From NCBI GenBank assembly GCA_964484485.1, contig CAZAGD010000229.1, positions 1 through 21,904 of the forward strand: 21,904 bases of DNA, given 5' to 3'. The DNA comes from CAZAGD01 sp964484485 (GTDB taxonomy: Bacteria > Desulfobacterota > SM23-61). Positions 14,865-21,904 of this stretch are shown in pieces (position 1 is the stretch's first letter; each line of letters begins with the position of its first letter). Both the position numbers and the translations under genes were made by a program. The notes under the pieces are model-generated. The model searched no databases. It was not told the DNA's origin and saw nothing but the letters and a program-made list of their open reading frames with translations.

Positions 14865-16121
14865 ATGCATGACTTTCAGTATCGGGGAAATGATCTTTAT
14901 TGTGAGGACTTTCCCATTGCCGAAATAGCCAAAGAAGTGGGCACCCCTTTTTATCTTTATAGCTTAAATACCTTAGAGCAACATTTTCAAGCTTTTGATC
15001 AATCTTTTTCTCAAGTTGACCATTTAGTTTGTTATTCGGCGAAAGCTAACTCTAACATTGCCATTTTGCGCATCTTTGTCCGCCGCGGGGCCGGAATAGA
15101 TGTTGTTTCGGGCGGAGAAATCTTCCGCGCTCTAAAAGCGGGTACGCCGCCCGAGCGTATAGTTTATTCGGGAGTGGGCAAACGAGTGGACGAAATCGAA
15201 TATGCCTTGGAATTACCCATCCTCATGTTCAATGTAGAATCAGCCCAGGAATTAATAACCATTGACCGTCTGGCCGGCCAAATGGGGACGAAAGCCCGCG
15301 TCTCGCTGCGGGTAAACCCGGATGTTGATCCCCGCACTCATCCTTATATTGCCACGGGGTTGAAAAAAAATAAATTTGGAATTAACATTCAGAAATCGGT
15401 GGATGATTACATTTTGGCCAATACTTTGCCCCATATTAAAGTGGTAGGGGTAAGCTGCCATATTGGCTCGCAATTGACCGAGGTTGACCCTTTTGTGGAA
15501 TCTGTGCGGCGGATCAAAGAGCTGATTTTGCGGCTGCGCCGAGAAGGCATTAATATTCGCTATATAGACTTAGGGGGCGGATTAGGAATTACTTATCATC
15601 AGGAAGAACCCCCTCATCCCCGCGATTACGCGCAGGCTTTATTGCACGAGTTAGGCGATATAGATTGTACGCTAATCTTAGAACCTGGACGCGTCATCGT
15701 GGGCAATGCCGGTATTTTAGTAACTAAAGTTTTATACACTAAAGACACCGGAGAGAAAAATTTTATAATCGTGGACGCGGCCATGAATGATTTGATTCGT
15801 CCCAGCCTATATGGCTCCTACCAACGCATTCAGCCCGTCTTGAAAAAAGACCGGGTGGAAATTGTGGCTGATGTAGTAGGGCCTATTTGCGAATCGGCAG
15901 ACTTTTTGGCCCGCGACCGCAAAATTGGTAAAGTGGAGCCCGGAGAATTGCTGGCGGTCATGAGTGCCGGAGCCTACGGATTTTCCATGTCCTCGAACTA
16001 TAATTCCCGCCCCCGCGCTGCGGAAGTATTAGTGCATAAAGATCGCTTTTACATTATCAGACAACGGGAAGATTATGAAGATTTAATCAAAGGCGAGTTC
16101 ATTCCCGATTTCCTGGAATAA
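14865..16121 (+). CDS. lysA: Diaminopimelate decarboxylase
   Basis: It decarboxylates meso-diaminopimelate to lysine, the last step of lysine synthesis. The 418 residues form a fold-III PLP barrel with Lys60 in VCYSAKANSN as the expected PLP lysine. VSCHIGSQL, YIDLGGGLGITY, LILEPGRVIVGNAG and the CESADFLARDR segment with its active-site Cys follow. GAYGFSMSSNYNSRPRAAEVLV lies near the C-terminus. AGAGGG is six bases from the ATG. dapF starts 43 bases downstream, and the two appear to be co-transcribed from the promoter just upstream. Confidence 0.96.
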   Translation: MHDFQYRGNDLYCEDFPIAEIAKEVGTPFYLYSLNTLEQHFQAFDQSFSQVDHLVCYSAKANSNIAILRIFVRRGAGIDVVSGGEIFRALKAGTPPERIVYSGVGKRVDEIEYALELPILMFNVESAQELITIDRLAGQMGTKARVSLRVNPDVDPRTHPYIATGLKKNKFGINIQKSVDDYILANTLPHIKVVGVSCHIGSQLTEVDPFVESVRRIKELILRLRREGINIRYIDLGGGLGITYHQEEPPHPRDYAQALLHELGDIDCTLILEPGRVIVGNAGILVTKVLYTKDTGEKNFIIVDAAMNDLIRPSLYGSYQRIQPVLKKDRVEIVADVVGPICESADFLARDRKIGKVEPGELLAVMSAGAYGFSMSSNYNSRPRAAEVLVHKDRFYIIRQREDYEDLIKGEFIPDFLE

Positions 16122-16164
16122 AACTCCCCAGGGGAAGATCATCATTTAAGCCAAAGGACTAAAA

Positions 16165-16989
16165 ATGGAGCTTATTCGTTTTTGCAAAATGCATGGTTGC
16201 GGAAATGATTTCATTATCATCGATAATCGCCAGAAGATTCTGGATGGCGACCAAATCCGTGATTTGGTCATCAAAGTTTGTCGGCGCAAAGTATCCGTAG
16301 GGGCAGATGGATTAATCCTGATTGAACCATCGACCCAAGCGCATTTTCGGTGGCGATTCTTCAATGCTGATGGTAGCGAAGCAGAAATGTGCGGTAATGC
16401 CGGCCGCTGCGCGGCTCGCTTTGCCTTTATTAAAGGAATTGCCCCTGCTTCCTTAACTTTTGAGACTAAAGCCGGAATTATTGCGGCAGAAGTTGCGGGG
16501 CGGCGCGTAAAGCTGCAGATGACCAAGCCTTTCGGCTTAGAATTAGATATAGAAGTTCCTCTAGATGGAGAAAAACATCTGCTTGATTTCATCAATACCG
16601 GTGTGCCGCATGCAGTTAAATTTGTTTCTGCTGCTGCTTCTATCCCCGTCCAAGATCTAGGGCGGAAAATCAGGTTTCATCCCCGTTTTCAACCCGCCGG
16701 GACTAACGTGAATTTTGTCCAGCCCCTGGATGAGCATCAATTGCAGGTGCGCACTTATGAACGAGGGGTAGAAGATGAAACTCTGGCCTGCGGCACAGGC
16801 GCAATCGCTTCTGCCCTAATTGCTGCTTATCGTGGACTGGTAACTCCTCCCGTAGCTGTTAAAACGAGTGGCGGAGAAATCTTAAATATTTATTTCCAAA
16901 AAGAGGGTCAGGATTTTAAAGAAGTATTTCTGGAAGGCGATACGACTTTAGTTTATGAAGGTCTTTTAGGGGAAGAGGCTTACCAATAA
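16165..16989 (+). CDS. dapF: Diaminopimelate epimerase
   Basis: It interconverts LL- and meso-diaminopimelate without a cofactor. The 274 residues contain both catalytic cysteines: Cys76 in EMCGNAGRCAARF and Cys209 in ACGTGAIASALIAAYRG. Also present are KMHGCGNDFIIID at the N-terminus and the substrate-binding segments GTNVNFVQ and RTYERGVEDETLACGTGA. The meso product is used both by LysA and by peptidoglycan synthesis. AAAGGA precedes the ATG. It occupies the slot between lysA and dapB where I would expect dapA in Geobacter-type clusters. Confidence 0.96.
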   Translation: MELIRFCKMHGCGNDFIIIDNRQKILDGDQIRDLVIKVCRRKVSVGADGLILIEPSTQAHFRWRFFNADGSEAEMCGNAGRCAARFAFIKGIAPASLTFETKAGIIAAEVAGRRVKLQMTKPFGLELDIEVPLDGEKHLLDFINTGVPHAVKFVSAAASIPVQDLGRKIRFHPRFQPAGTNVNFVQPLDEHQLQVRTYERGVEDETLACGTGAIASALIAAYRGLVTPPVAVKTSGGEILNIYFQKEGQDFKEVFLEGDTTLVYEGLLGEEAYQ

Positions 16990-17018
16990 TTGCCTTAATT
17001 TGTAGAGGGAGGGAGAAG

Positions 17019-17834
17019 ATGGGGGGAGAAAAAATAAAAGCCATAGTCCTGGGAGCAGCAGGCCGAATGGGGATGCGGGTTCTTTCCGCTTTGCGCAGCC
17101 ACCCTAATTTTGTGCTTAGCGGAGCCGTGGAAAGAAAAGACCATCCGCAGATTGGCCAGGATATTGGGGAAGTAGCCGGCTTGGGCAGATGGCATGTAGC
17201 CCTCTCAAACTCTCTGGAAGAAGGGATAGGCCAGGGAGACGTAATCATAGACTTCACTAATGCCGAAGCTTCCCTAAATAATTTAAAAGTGGCCGCGGCC
17301 GCGGGTAAAGCGGCCGTAGTTGGCTCAACCGGCTTTAGTTCAGCACAAATGGCTGAAGTTAAACAAATTACCCAAAATATTCCTTGTGTTCTTTCACCCA
17401 ATATGAGTGTGGGCGTAAATGTTATGTTTCGCATCTTGGCTGACTTAGCTAAAGTATTAGGCGATGAATATGATGTGGAAGTTATCGAAGCTCACCACCG
17501 CCTCAAGAAAGATGCCCCCAGTGGCACAGCCGTTAAAATGGGGCAGATTCTGGCCCAAGCTCTAAATCGCAACTTTGAGGAAGTGGGAGTTTATGCGCGG
17601 AAAGGAATTATTGGTGAAAGGACCAAAGCCGAGATCGGTCTCCAAACTATCCGCGCTGGAGATATTGTGGGCGAGCACACGGTAATCTTCGGTGGCTTAG
17701 GGGAAAGAATTGAAATTATCCATCGAGCCCATAGTCGCGACAATTTTGCCCGGGGAGCTTTGCGGGCAGCCCAGTGGGTGATCAAGCAAAAACCCGGACT
17801 ATATGATATGCAAGATGTGTTGGGACTAAAATAA
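17019..17834 (+). CDS. dapB: 4-hydroxy-tetrahydrodipicolinate reductase
   Basis: It reduces the dapA product to tetrahydrodipicolinate with NAD(P)H. The 271 residues begin with a Rossmann motif, VLGAAGRMGMR (10-20). VGSTGFS and SPNMSVGVNVMF follow, then the family signature EAHHRLKKDAPSGTA with catalytic His159 and Lys164. GGGAGGGAGAAG precedes the ATG. It ends the lysine unit: a hairpin about 20 bases after the stop looks like a terminator. The enzyme feeding it, DapA, is not encoded in this window. Confidence 0.96.
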   Translation: MGGEKIKAIVLGAAGRMGMRVLSALRSHPNFVLSGAVERKDHPQIGQDIGEVAGLGRWHVALSNSLEEGIGQGDVIIDFTNAEASLNNLKVAAAAGKAAVVGSTGFSSAQMAEVKQITQNIPCVLSPNMSVGVNVMFRILADLAKVLGDEYDVEVIEAHHRLKKDAPSGTAVKMGQILAQALNRNFEEVGVYARKGIIGERTKAEIGLQTIRAGDIVGEHTVIFGGLGERIEIIHRAHSRDNFARGALRAAQWVIKQKPGLYDMQDVLGLK

Positions 17835-17853
17835 AAATCTGCCCTGACTCTTG

Positions 17854-17887
17854 GCCTTTGCCCAGCAGGGAAAGGCATTTCATTTCC
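17854..17887 (+). terminator. Probable terminator of the lysA-dapF-dapB unit
   Basis: Bases 17854-17863 (GCCTTTGCCC) pair with 17868-17876 (GGGAAAGGC), giving nine pairs, one bulged G at 17860 and an AGCA loop. The tail ATTTCATTTCC is only moderately T-rich. A second small hairpin (TCCCC...GGGGA) follows at about 17884-17902. Confidence 0.5.
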
Positions 17888-18004
17888 CCTTGACTTGGGG
17901 AGAGGCAGGATGCAGAGGGTAAATGAAAATCACCAAAAGAGCACGAGATTATTGCCCGCAAAAAGGATGCGTTAAAAATTATTATTAGAAAGGAAGGAGA
18001 AAGA

Positions 18005-19231
18005 ATGAAACAACCTTGGAAAACAGATAAGTGGTTTGTTAGCCCATGGAATTATGAAGCCGAAGTAACGGCGGGATTCAAATTTCTTCCGGCCAAAGAG
18101 ATCAAAATTCACGATATAACTTTAAGGGATGGGGAACAGCAGGCTGGGATTGCTTATACCAGAGCGGATAAGTTAAGAATTGCCAAAGCTTTGGCTGAGG
18201 CTGGTGTACACCGCATTGAGGCGGGTATGCCCGCTGTTTCTAAAGAAGATGAAGCTGCTATTAAAGAAATCGTGCAGGCCAATCTAGGTCCGCAAATTTT
18301 TGCCTTCTCCCGCTGTATGGTGGCGGATGTTAAATTGGCTAAGGAATGTGGCGTTCACGGGATTGTAGTGGAAATTCCTTCCAGCGAACATATTATTAAA
18401 CATGCTTACGGATGGGAGCTGCAAAAGGCTATTGACCTCTCTATTGAAGCAACCCTCTTAGCCAAAGAGCTGGGCTTATACACGGTTTGGTTCCCTATCG
18501 ACGCCTCCCGGGCCGACATGAGTTGGTTTTTGGATTTGATCGAAGAGATTGCTACTAAGGGACATATGGATGCTTTAGCCGTGGTGGATACTTTTGGCGG
18601 CATCTCACCGCATGCCGTGCCCTATTTAATTAAAAAAATCCGTGAGCGGGTAAAAAAGCCCTTAGAACCCCATTTTCATGATGACTTTGGCCTGGGCGTA
18701 GCCAATACCCTAATTGCCCTATCTTGTGGCTGTTCCGTAGCGCATACGACGGTCACCGGTATCGGCGAGAGAGCAGGAAATGCGGCCATGGAAGAATTAG
18801 TCTTGGCTTTGTTGACTATGTATGGCCTAGATATTGGTATTAAAACCGAGAAGTTCTATTCCCTCTCTAAATTAGTGCGGGAGCTTTCGGGAACAACTAT
18901 TCCGGCCAACAGACCTATTGTGGGCGAAACTCTCCTAAACGTGGAATCAGGGATCGTGGCCAGTTGGGTGCGCCGCTGTCGGGACCAGCATCCTTTAGAA
19001 CTGGGACCGTTTGTACCGGCTTTAGTCGGCCAAAAACCAATTGAGATCGTCATGGGTAAGAAAAGTGGCGTAGATTCGGTAGCGGAGTGGTTAGAAAAAA
19101 TGGGCGCCGACGCTTCTCCGGAACAAAAAGAAGCTATCGTCTTAAAAGTCAAAGAAGCTTCGCTCAAGAAAAAAGGACTGCTTACCGAAAAAGAGTTCCA
19201 GGACATCGTGAAACAAGTGGTGCACGGGTAA
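18005..19231 (+). CDS. Homocitrate synthase/isopropylmalate synthase-like enzyme (DRE-TIM metallolyase)
   Basis: These 408 residues match the LeuA/NifV/HMG-CoA-lyase superfamily: HDITLRDGEQQAG (36-48, with Arg41, metal-ligand Asp42 and Glu44), EPHFHDDFGLGVANT (with the metal HxH), and GIGERAGNAAMEELVLAL. The family condenses acetyl-CoA, or a related acyl-CoA, with a 2-oxo acid. The C-terminal third (about 290-408) lacks the LeuA regulatory domain, so leucine feedback is unlikely and LeuA itself is improbable. AAGGAG five bases before the ATG supports this start. No clear promoter is visible in the 170 bases upstream. It stands alone between the DAP unit and a convergent gene. Homocitrate, citramalate or an uncharacterised 2-oxo-acid substrate are all possible; I cannot choose. 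Confidence 0.85.
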   Translation: MKQPWKTDKWFVSPWNYEAEVTAGFKFLPAKEIKIHDITLRDGEQQAGIAYTRADKLRIAKALAEAGVHRIEAGMPAVSKEDEAAIKEIVQANLGPQIFAFSRCMVADVKLAKECGVHGIVVEIPSSEHIIKHAYGWELQKAIDLSIEATLLAKELGLYTVWFPIDASRADMSWFLDLIEEIATKGHMDALAVVDTFGGISPHAVPYLIKKIRERVKKPLEPHFHDDFGLGVANTLIALSCGCSVAHTTVTGIGERAGNAAMEELVLALLTMYGLDIGIKTEKFYSLSKLVRELSGTTIPANRPIVGETLLNVESGIVASWVRRCRDQHPLELGPFVPALVGQKPIEIVMGKKSGVDSVAEWLEKMGADASPEQKEAIVLKVKEASLKKKGLLTEKEFQDIVKQVVHG

Positions 19232-19242
19232 AAGATTATCTT

Positions 19243-19300
19243 GCTATCAGGATGGGGAAGTTAAAATACTTTTATCTTTTACTTCGACCATCCTGATAGC
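19243..19300. repeat. Perfect 13-bp inverted repeat at the convergent gene junction
   Basis: GCTATCAGGATGG (19243-19255) and CCATCCTGATAGC (19288-19300) are perfect inverted copies around a 32-base loop. One arm spans the stop of the PreA-like gene and the other codes for its AIRMV segment. On either strand only weak T-runs follow (TTTCTG; AAGATAATCTTTTA). It lies 11 bases past the plus-strand stop, where it could act as a bidirectional terminator. Confidence 0.6.
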
Positions 19301-20497
19301 TTTCTGCGGGCATAGATCGATACAGGTAGAACATCCTTGACAGAGATCAGGATTTATCTCTGCTGCTTCCTCCGTCAAAATAATAGCATTACAATGACCA
19401 ATCTCCAAACATAAGCCACATTTGGAACACTTTTGCGGATCAACCTGCGCATAGCCAGCCCAAACTGTTAGTTCATTAGCTGGCTTTATCTCCGGGATGA
19501 GTAAATCGCGTATTTCGCGCACATTCCGAAATCCCATCTGCGCCATATAATCGTGCAGAGACTTCAACCATTTTTCGAGGAAGGCAAATCCATAAAGCAT
19601 AGTCTCCGTACATACGCCGATACTATCGGCCCCACACATCATCATTTGCACGGCATCGGCCATAGAGGCCACTCCGCCAGTGCCAATTATGTGGGGCTCA
19701 GGGCCTACTAATTTACGAATCTCAAAAACATCACGTAAAGCCAGCGGTTTAATCCATGGTCCAGACAGGCAAGCCATAGTATTAGCATTTTGTAAGTTAT
19801 AGATTGGCTTCTTGTAATTCCAAATATCAATGGGCGGGATTCCCAAGCGATTAGCCACGCTACAGACTGCAGCTGCGCCAGCGGCAAAAGCTACTTTGGA
19901 GACCTCCGCGATTCTCCCCCCCTCGGGAGTTATTTTGGCGATCAAAGGAAGGTTAGTAACCTTTTTGGTATTTTCAATAACCCAGCGCACAGCCTCTTCA
20001 TCTTGCCCCATGCTGGCCCCGGAGGAAGGCCGCGCTTCTTTTCGCGATCGCTCAGAAATATCAACGTTAAAAGACATATTAGGGCAGCAAAAATTTAACT
20101 CCAAAATCTGCGCCCCGGCTGCTTCGAACTTACGCGCCGCCTCTAACCATCCTTCAATATCTGCACCAGCCACATAAGAATAATTAGCAATAATCACCAA
20201 TTCTTTTACTTTCTTCCGCGCCTCCTCCACCAAACGCAGCCCTTGCTCCATGCTCAGGCGATATTCAGCCGTAAACACATGCAATTTTTCTTTGTTGAGC
20301 CAGCGGTAACGAGGTTGATAGTTTAAGTAAGGGATGGGGTTGAAAGTTTGCTTGATGGCTGCCGCTCCCCATCCGCATTTTTCGGCTAACTCTAATTGAT
20401 CAATCCTCTTAGCGGTGGGGCCAGAAGCAACTATAAAAGGATTCCGCAGTTCCACATCTCCAATCTTAACAGGTAGATAAAAAAGATCTTCCTTCAT
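19247..20497 (-). CDS. PreA-like FMN dehydrogenase with C-terminal ferredoxin domain
   Basis: Residues 1-340 form a dihydroorotate-dehydrogenase-like FMN barrel: VELRNPFIVASGPTAK, LNFCCPN (134-140, the likely active-site Cys), LIAKITPEGG, and GTGGVASMADAVQMMMCGAD for FMN phosphate. The last 60 residues are a double [4Fe-4S] domain. The second cluster is regular (Cys386, 389, 392, 396). The first is C-x2-C-x2-C-x5-C (357, 360, 363, 369), longer than the usual x3. The architecture is that of PreA, the NAD-dependent dihydropyrimidine dehydrogenase subunit. No PreT partner is present, so electrons may come from ferredoxin or another protein. GGAGGG is a clear ribosome site. A pyrimidine substrate is plausible but not shown. 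Confidence 0.85.
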   Translation of the reverse strand: MKEDLFYLPVKIGDVELRNPFIVASGPTAKRIDQLELAEKCGWGAAAIKQTFNPIPYLNYQPRYRWLNKEKLHVFTAEYRLSMEQGLRLVEEARKKVKELVIIANYSYVAGADIEGWLEAARKFEAAGAQILELNFCCPNMSFNVDISERSRKEARPSSGASMGQDEEAVRWVIENTKKVTNLPLIAKITPEGGRIAEVSKVAFAAGAAAVCSVANRLGIPPIDIWNYKKPIYNLQNANTMACLSGPWIKPLALRDVFEIRKLVGPEPHIIGTGGVASMADAVQMMMCGADSIGVCTETMLYGFAFLEKWLKSLHDYMAQMGFRNVREIRDLLIPEIKPANELTVWAGYAQVDPQKCSKCGLCLEIGHCNAIILTEEAAEINPDLCQGCSTCIDLCPQKAIRMVEVKDKSILTSPS

Positions 20498-20619
20498 ATT
20501 AATAATCCCTCCTCTTGCCGAGCTTAGGGCGGAAGACCCTTCACCTTTTTCCCTTGCTCCCTGCGCCTGGCAAAAATATTATTTGTTCTTTTCCCGGTAT
20601 TTTCTGTAACCTTTGGGGC

Positions 20620-21810
20620 TTAAATAATAGTTATCTTCCTTCCCTCTTCCATGGAAACATATCCGGCATAGATAACCTCCACAACTTGTTTAGCTAAATC
20701 TAAACCGGTTAAGGGCTGGCGATCATAAGCAATGGCCTCCATGAAATTCTGAATCTCATGGGGATACCCCAAAAGCCATTCTTCATTAGGGTTTGGGAAA
20801 GAAAGGCCGGCTTTGGTCTCTTGTTTTTCATTAAAATACACATCTTTTACGGGATCAGGATCTACGATATAAAATTGGCAGACGCGCACTGGACATAGGT
20901 CAAATTTTACCCGGGCATTGGAAAGGCGGACATCCATGTTCGATTCCATTCCTCCCAAAAGGTCATCAGCCGCAAAGAAAACTCCTTTGGTACCATCAGT
21001 GAAGGTAACCGTAATCTGCGCCCAGGTTTCTACGTCTCCCCAACCGCTGACTAAAGGACTGGCCGAGACCTTAGTAAAAGCCGAAGTCTTGGTCAGGTCT
21101 GTGCCATCAGCCAGGACTTCTTTTACTAAAATAGGCTGGCCGGATTTTTTTTCACCTTCAAAATGCTTCAAGAAAAGGCCGGCCGCCAGCGGATGAGCAC
21201 CTAAGCGGGCCAGAGCTCCTCCGCCGGCGTGTTGCCACCATTTGGAAAATTCGGAGTGGGAACCGCTATGCGCTTCTTCTCCTCTTATCTCTAGAATGCT
21301 GCCCACGGACAAGCATTTTTCGATAAGCTCCAACCCTTTTTTAAAAGCTGGAGCATGGACCCAATTTTCAGCATAACAGAATTTAACGTTAGCTCGGCGT
21401 AGGACTTCATCAACTATCCGCAGATCTTCTTTTACTTTGGCAAACATCTTCTTCTTGGAGGTAGTTCCCACTTCTCGAGCAGCTTCCCCTTGGCCAAAAT
21501 AGCCCGTCAGCGGTTTTTCACAGATAATATGCTTCTTAGCTTGGGCGGCTTCTAAGACCATGGGCAAATGGAGAGCATTGGGCACAACCAAATCTATAAC
21601 CGTTATTAAAGGATCATCCAAAAGATACCGATAGTCTTGAAAATATTTAGGAATACCGAAGCGCCGCGCGTAATCCTCAGCTTTGGCTTTGTCAACATCC
21701 ACAATAGCTGCTACTTCCACCGGCACTCCTTGCACTTGCTGGTAGGATCTTAGATGAATAGCTCCCGCAAACCCAGCCCCCACCACCCCGACTTTTATGG
21801 GATGAGCCAT
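20620..21810 (-). CDS. Gfo/Idh/MocA family oxidoreductase
   Basis: The 396-residue protein has the Rossmann motif VGVVGAGFAGAIHL (7-20), the acidic residue after beta-2 (VDVD, about 37-40) typical of NAD binding, and the EKP motif (98-100) that is the hallmark of this family. The C-terminal beta-sheet domain carries GGGALARLGAHPLAAG, matching the family's GGG...G.H active-site segment. After EKPL it has an extra stretch of about 25 residues (GYFGQGEAAREVGTTSKKKM), which marks a subfamily. Members oxidise sugars, inositols or other polyols with NAD(P). A GGGGG stretch precedes the ATG. The PreA-like gene is 122 bases downstream on the same strand, so co-transcription is possible but not certain. 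The substrate is unknown. Confidence 0.88.
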   Translation of the reverse strand: MAHPIKVGVVGAGFAGAIHLRSYQQVQGVPVEVAAIVDVDKAKAEDYARRFGIPKYFQDYRYLLDDPLITVIDLVVPNALHLPMVLEAAQAKKHIICEKPLTGYFGQGEAAREVGTTSKKKMFAKVKEDLRIVDEVLRRANVKFCYAENWVHAPAFKKGLELIEKCLSVGSILEIRGEEAHSGSHSEFSKWWQHAGGGALARLGAHPLAAGLFLKHFEGEKKSGQPILVKEVLADGTDLTKTSAFTKVSASPLVSGWGDVETWAQITVTFTDGTKGVFFAADDLLGGMESNMDVRLSNARVKFDLCPVRVCQFYIVDPDPVKDVYFNEKQETKAGLSFPNPNEEWLLGYPHEIQNFMEAIAYDRQPLTGLDLAKQVVEVIYAGYVSMEEGRKITII

Positions 21811-21858
21811 TGTTCATTCCCCCTTTTTGTTAATTGATTTCTTTGTCGATTTTTTATT

Positions 21859-21887
21859 ACGCTAATAAGCCTTAAAATATTTGTCAA
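21859..21887 (-). promoter_or_regulatory. Candidate promoter of the Gfo/Idh/MocA gene
   Basis: On the minus strand TTGACA (21887-21882) is a perfect -35 box. A -10 at the 17-base distance reads only TAGCGT (21864-21859). It lies about 49 bases above the ATG in an A/T-rich leader. Confidence 0.4.
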
Positions 21888-21904
21888 GAATTTTCTCTCT
21901 AAAC

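Noticed and set aside
18005..19231. alpha-Aminoadipate lysine pathway gene
   Set aside because: lysA, dapF and dapB show that lysine is made through diaminopimelate, and no other aminoadipate gene is present.

Overview
The window looks like chromosomal DNA from an anaerobic or facultative bacterium of the Desulfobacterota (old Deltaproteobacteria) or a near relative. The evidence is the gene order xerC-hslV-hslU-argB-argD-argF-argG-lipoprotein-lysA-dapB, which as I recall resembles Geobacter-type genomes. It is supported by a second-type EF-G, molybdopterin genes, a ferredoxin-fused PreA-like enzyme and a dispersed-repeat type common in that group. The placement is inference from context, with no phylogeny. 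Base composition looks balanced throughout, and I see no phage, transposase, CRISPR, rRNA or tRNA.

Layout. (1) 1-1226, minus: an amidase-signature hydrolase cut by the window edge. (2) 1227-1616: a 390-base gap with a MITE-like palindromic element and a strong promoter for the next gene. (3) 1617-2493, plus: a Mut7-C/PIN-like protein with a zinc ribbon, then a small coiled-coil protein. (4) 6173-2551, minus: an apparent operon of EF-G-like GTPase, a helical hypothetical protein, a MOSC protein and MogA/MoaB, with overlapping reading frames. (5) 6254-14650, plus: a tightly packed operon of xerC, the HslVU protease, four arginine genes (argB, argD, argF, argG) and a fibronectin-type lipoprotein. 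(6) 14651-17834, plus: a separately promoted lysine/diaminopimelate unit (lysA, dapF, dapB) closed by a probable terminator. (7) 18005-19231, plus: a homocitrate/isopropylmalate synthase-like enzyme. It converges on two minus-strand genes, a PreA-like FMN/iron-sulfur oxidoreductase (20497-19247) and a Gfo/Idh/MocA dehydrogenase (21810-20620).

How the genes work together. ArgB, ArgD, ArgF and ArgG carry N-acetylglutamate towards argininosuccinate. ArgD-type enzymes often also act in the diaminopimelate pathway, and DapB, DapF and LysA supply its reduction, epimerisation and final decarboxylation. argH and dapA, which I would expect in this kind of cluster, are absent.

The oddest points are these. 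The lipoprotein has no ATG, GTG or TTG start that would include its signal peptide, but has a strong Shine-Dalgarno followed by ATA/ATC. The EF-G-like protein lacks the switch-II histidine. A perfect 13-base inverted repeat forms the coding 3' end of the PreA-like gene. A 16-codon ORF with an ideal Shine-Dalgarno ends on the -10 box of lysA. I did not find a clearly new multigene system; most of the window is housekeeping metabolism with a few unusual details.
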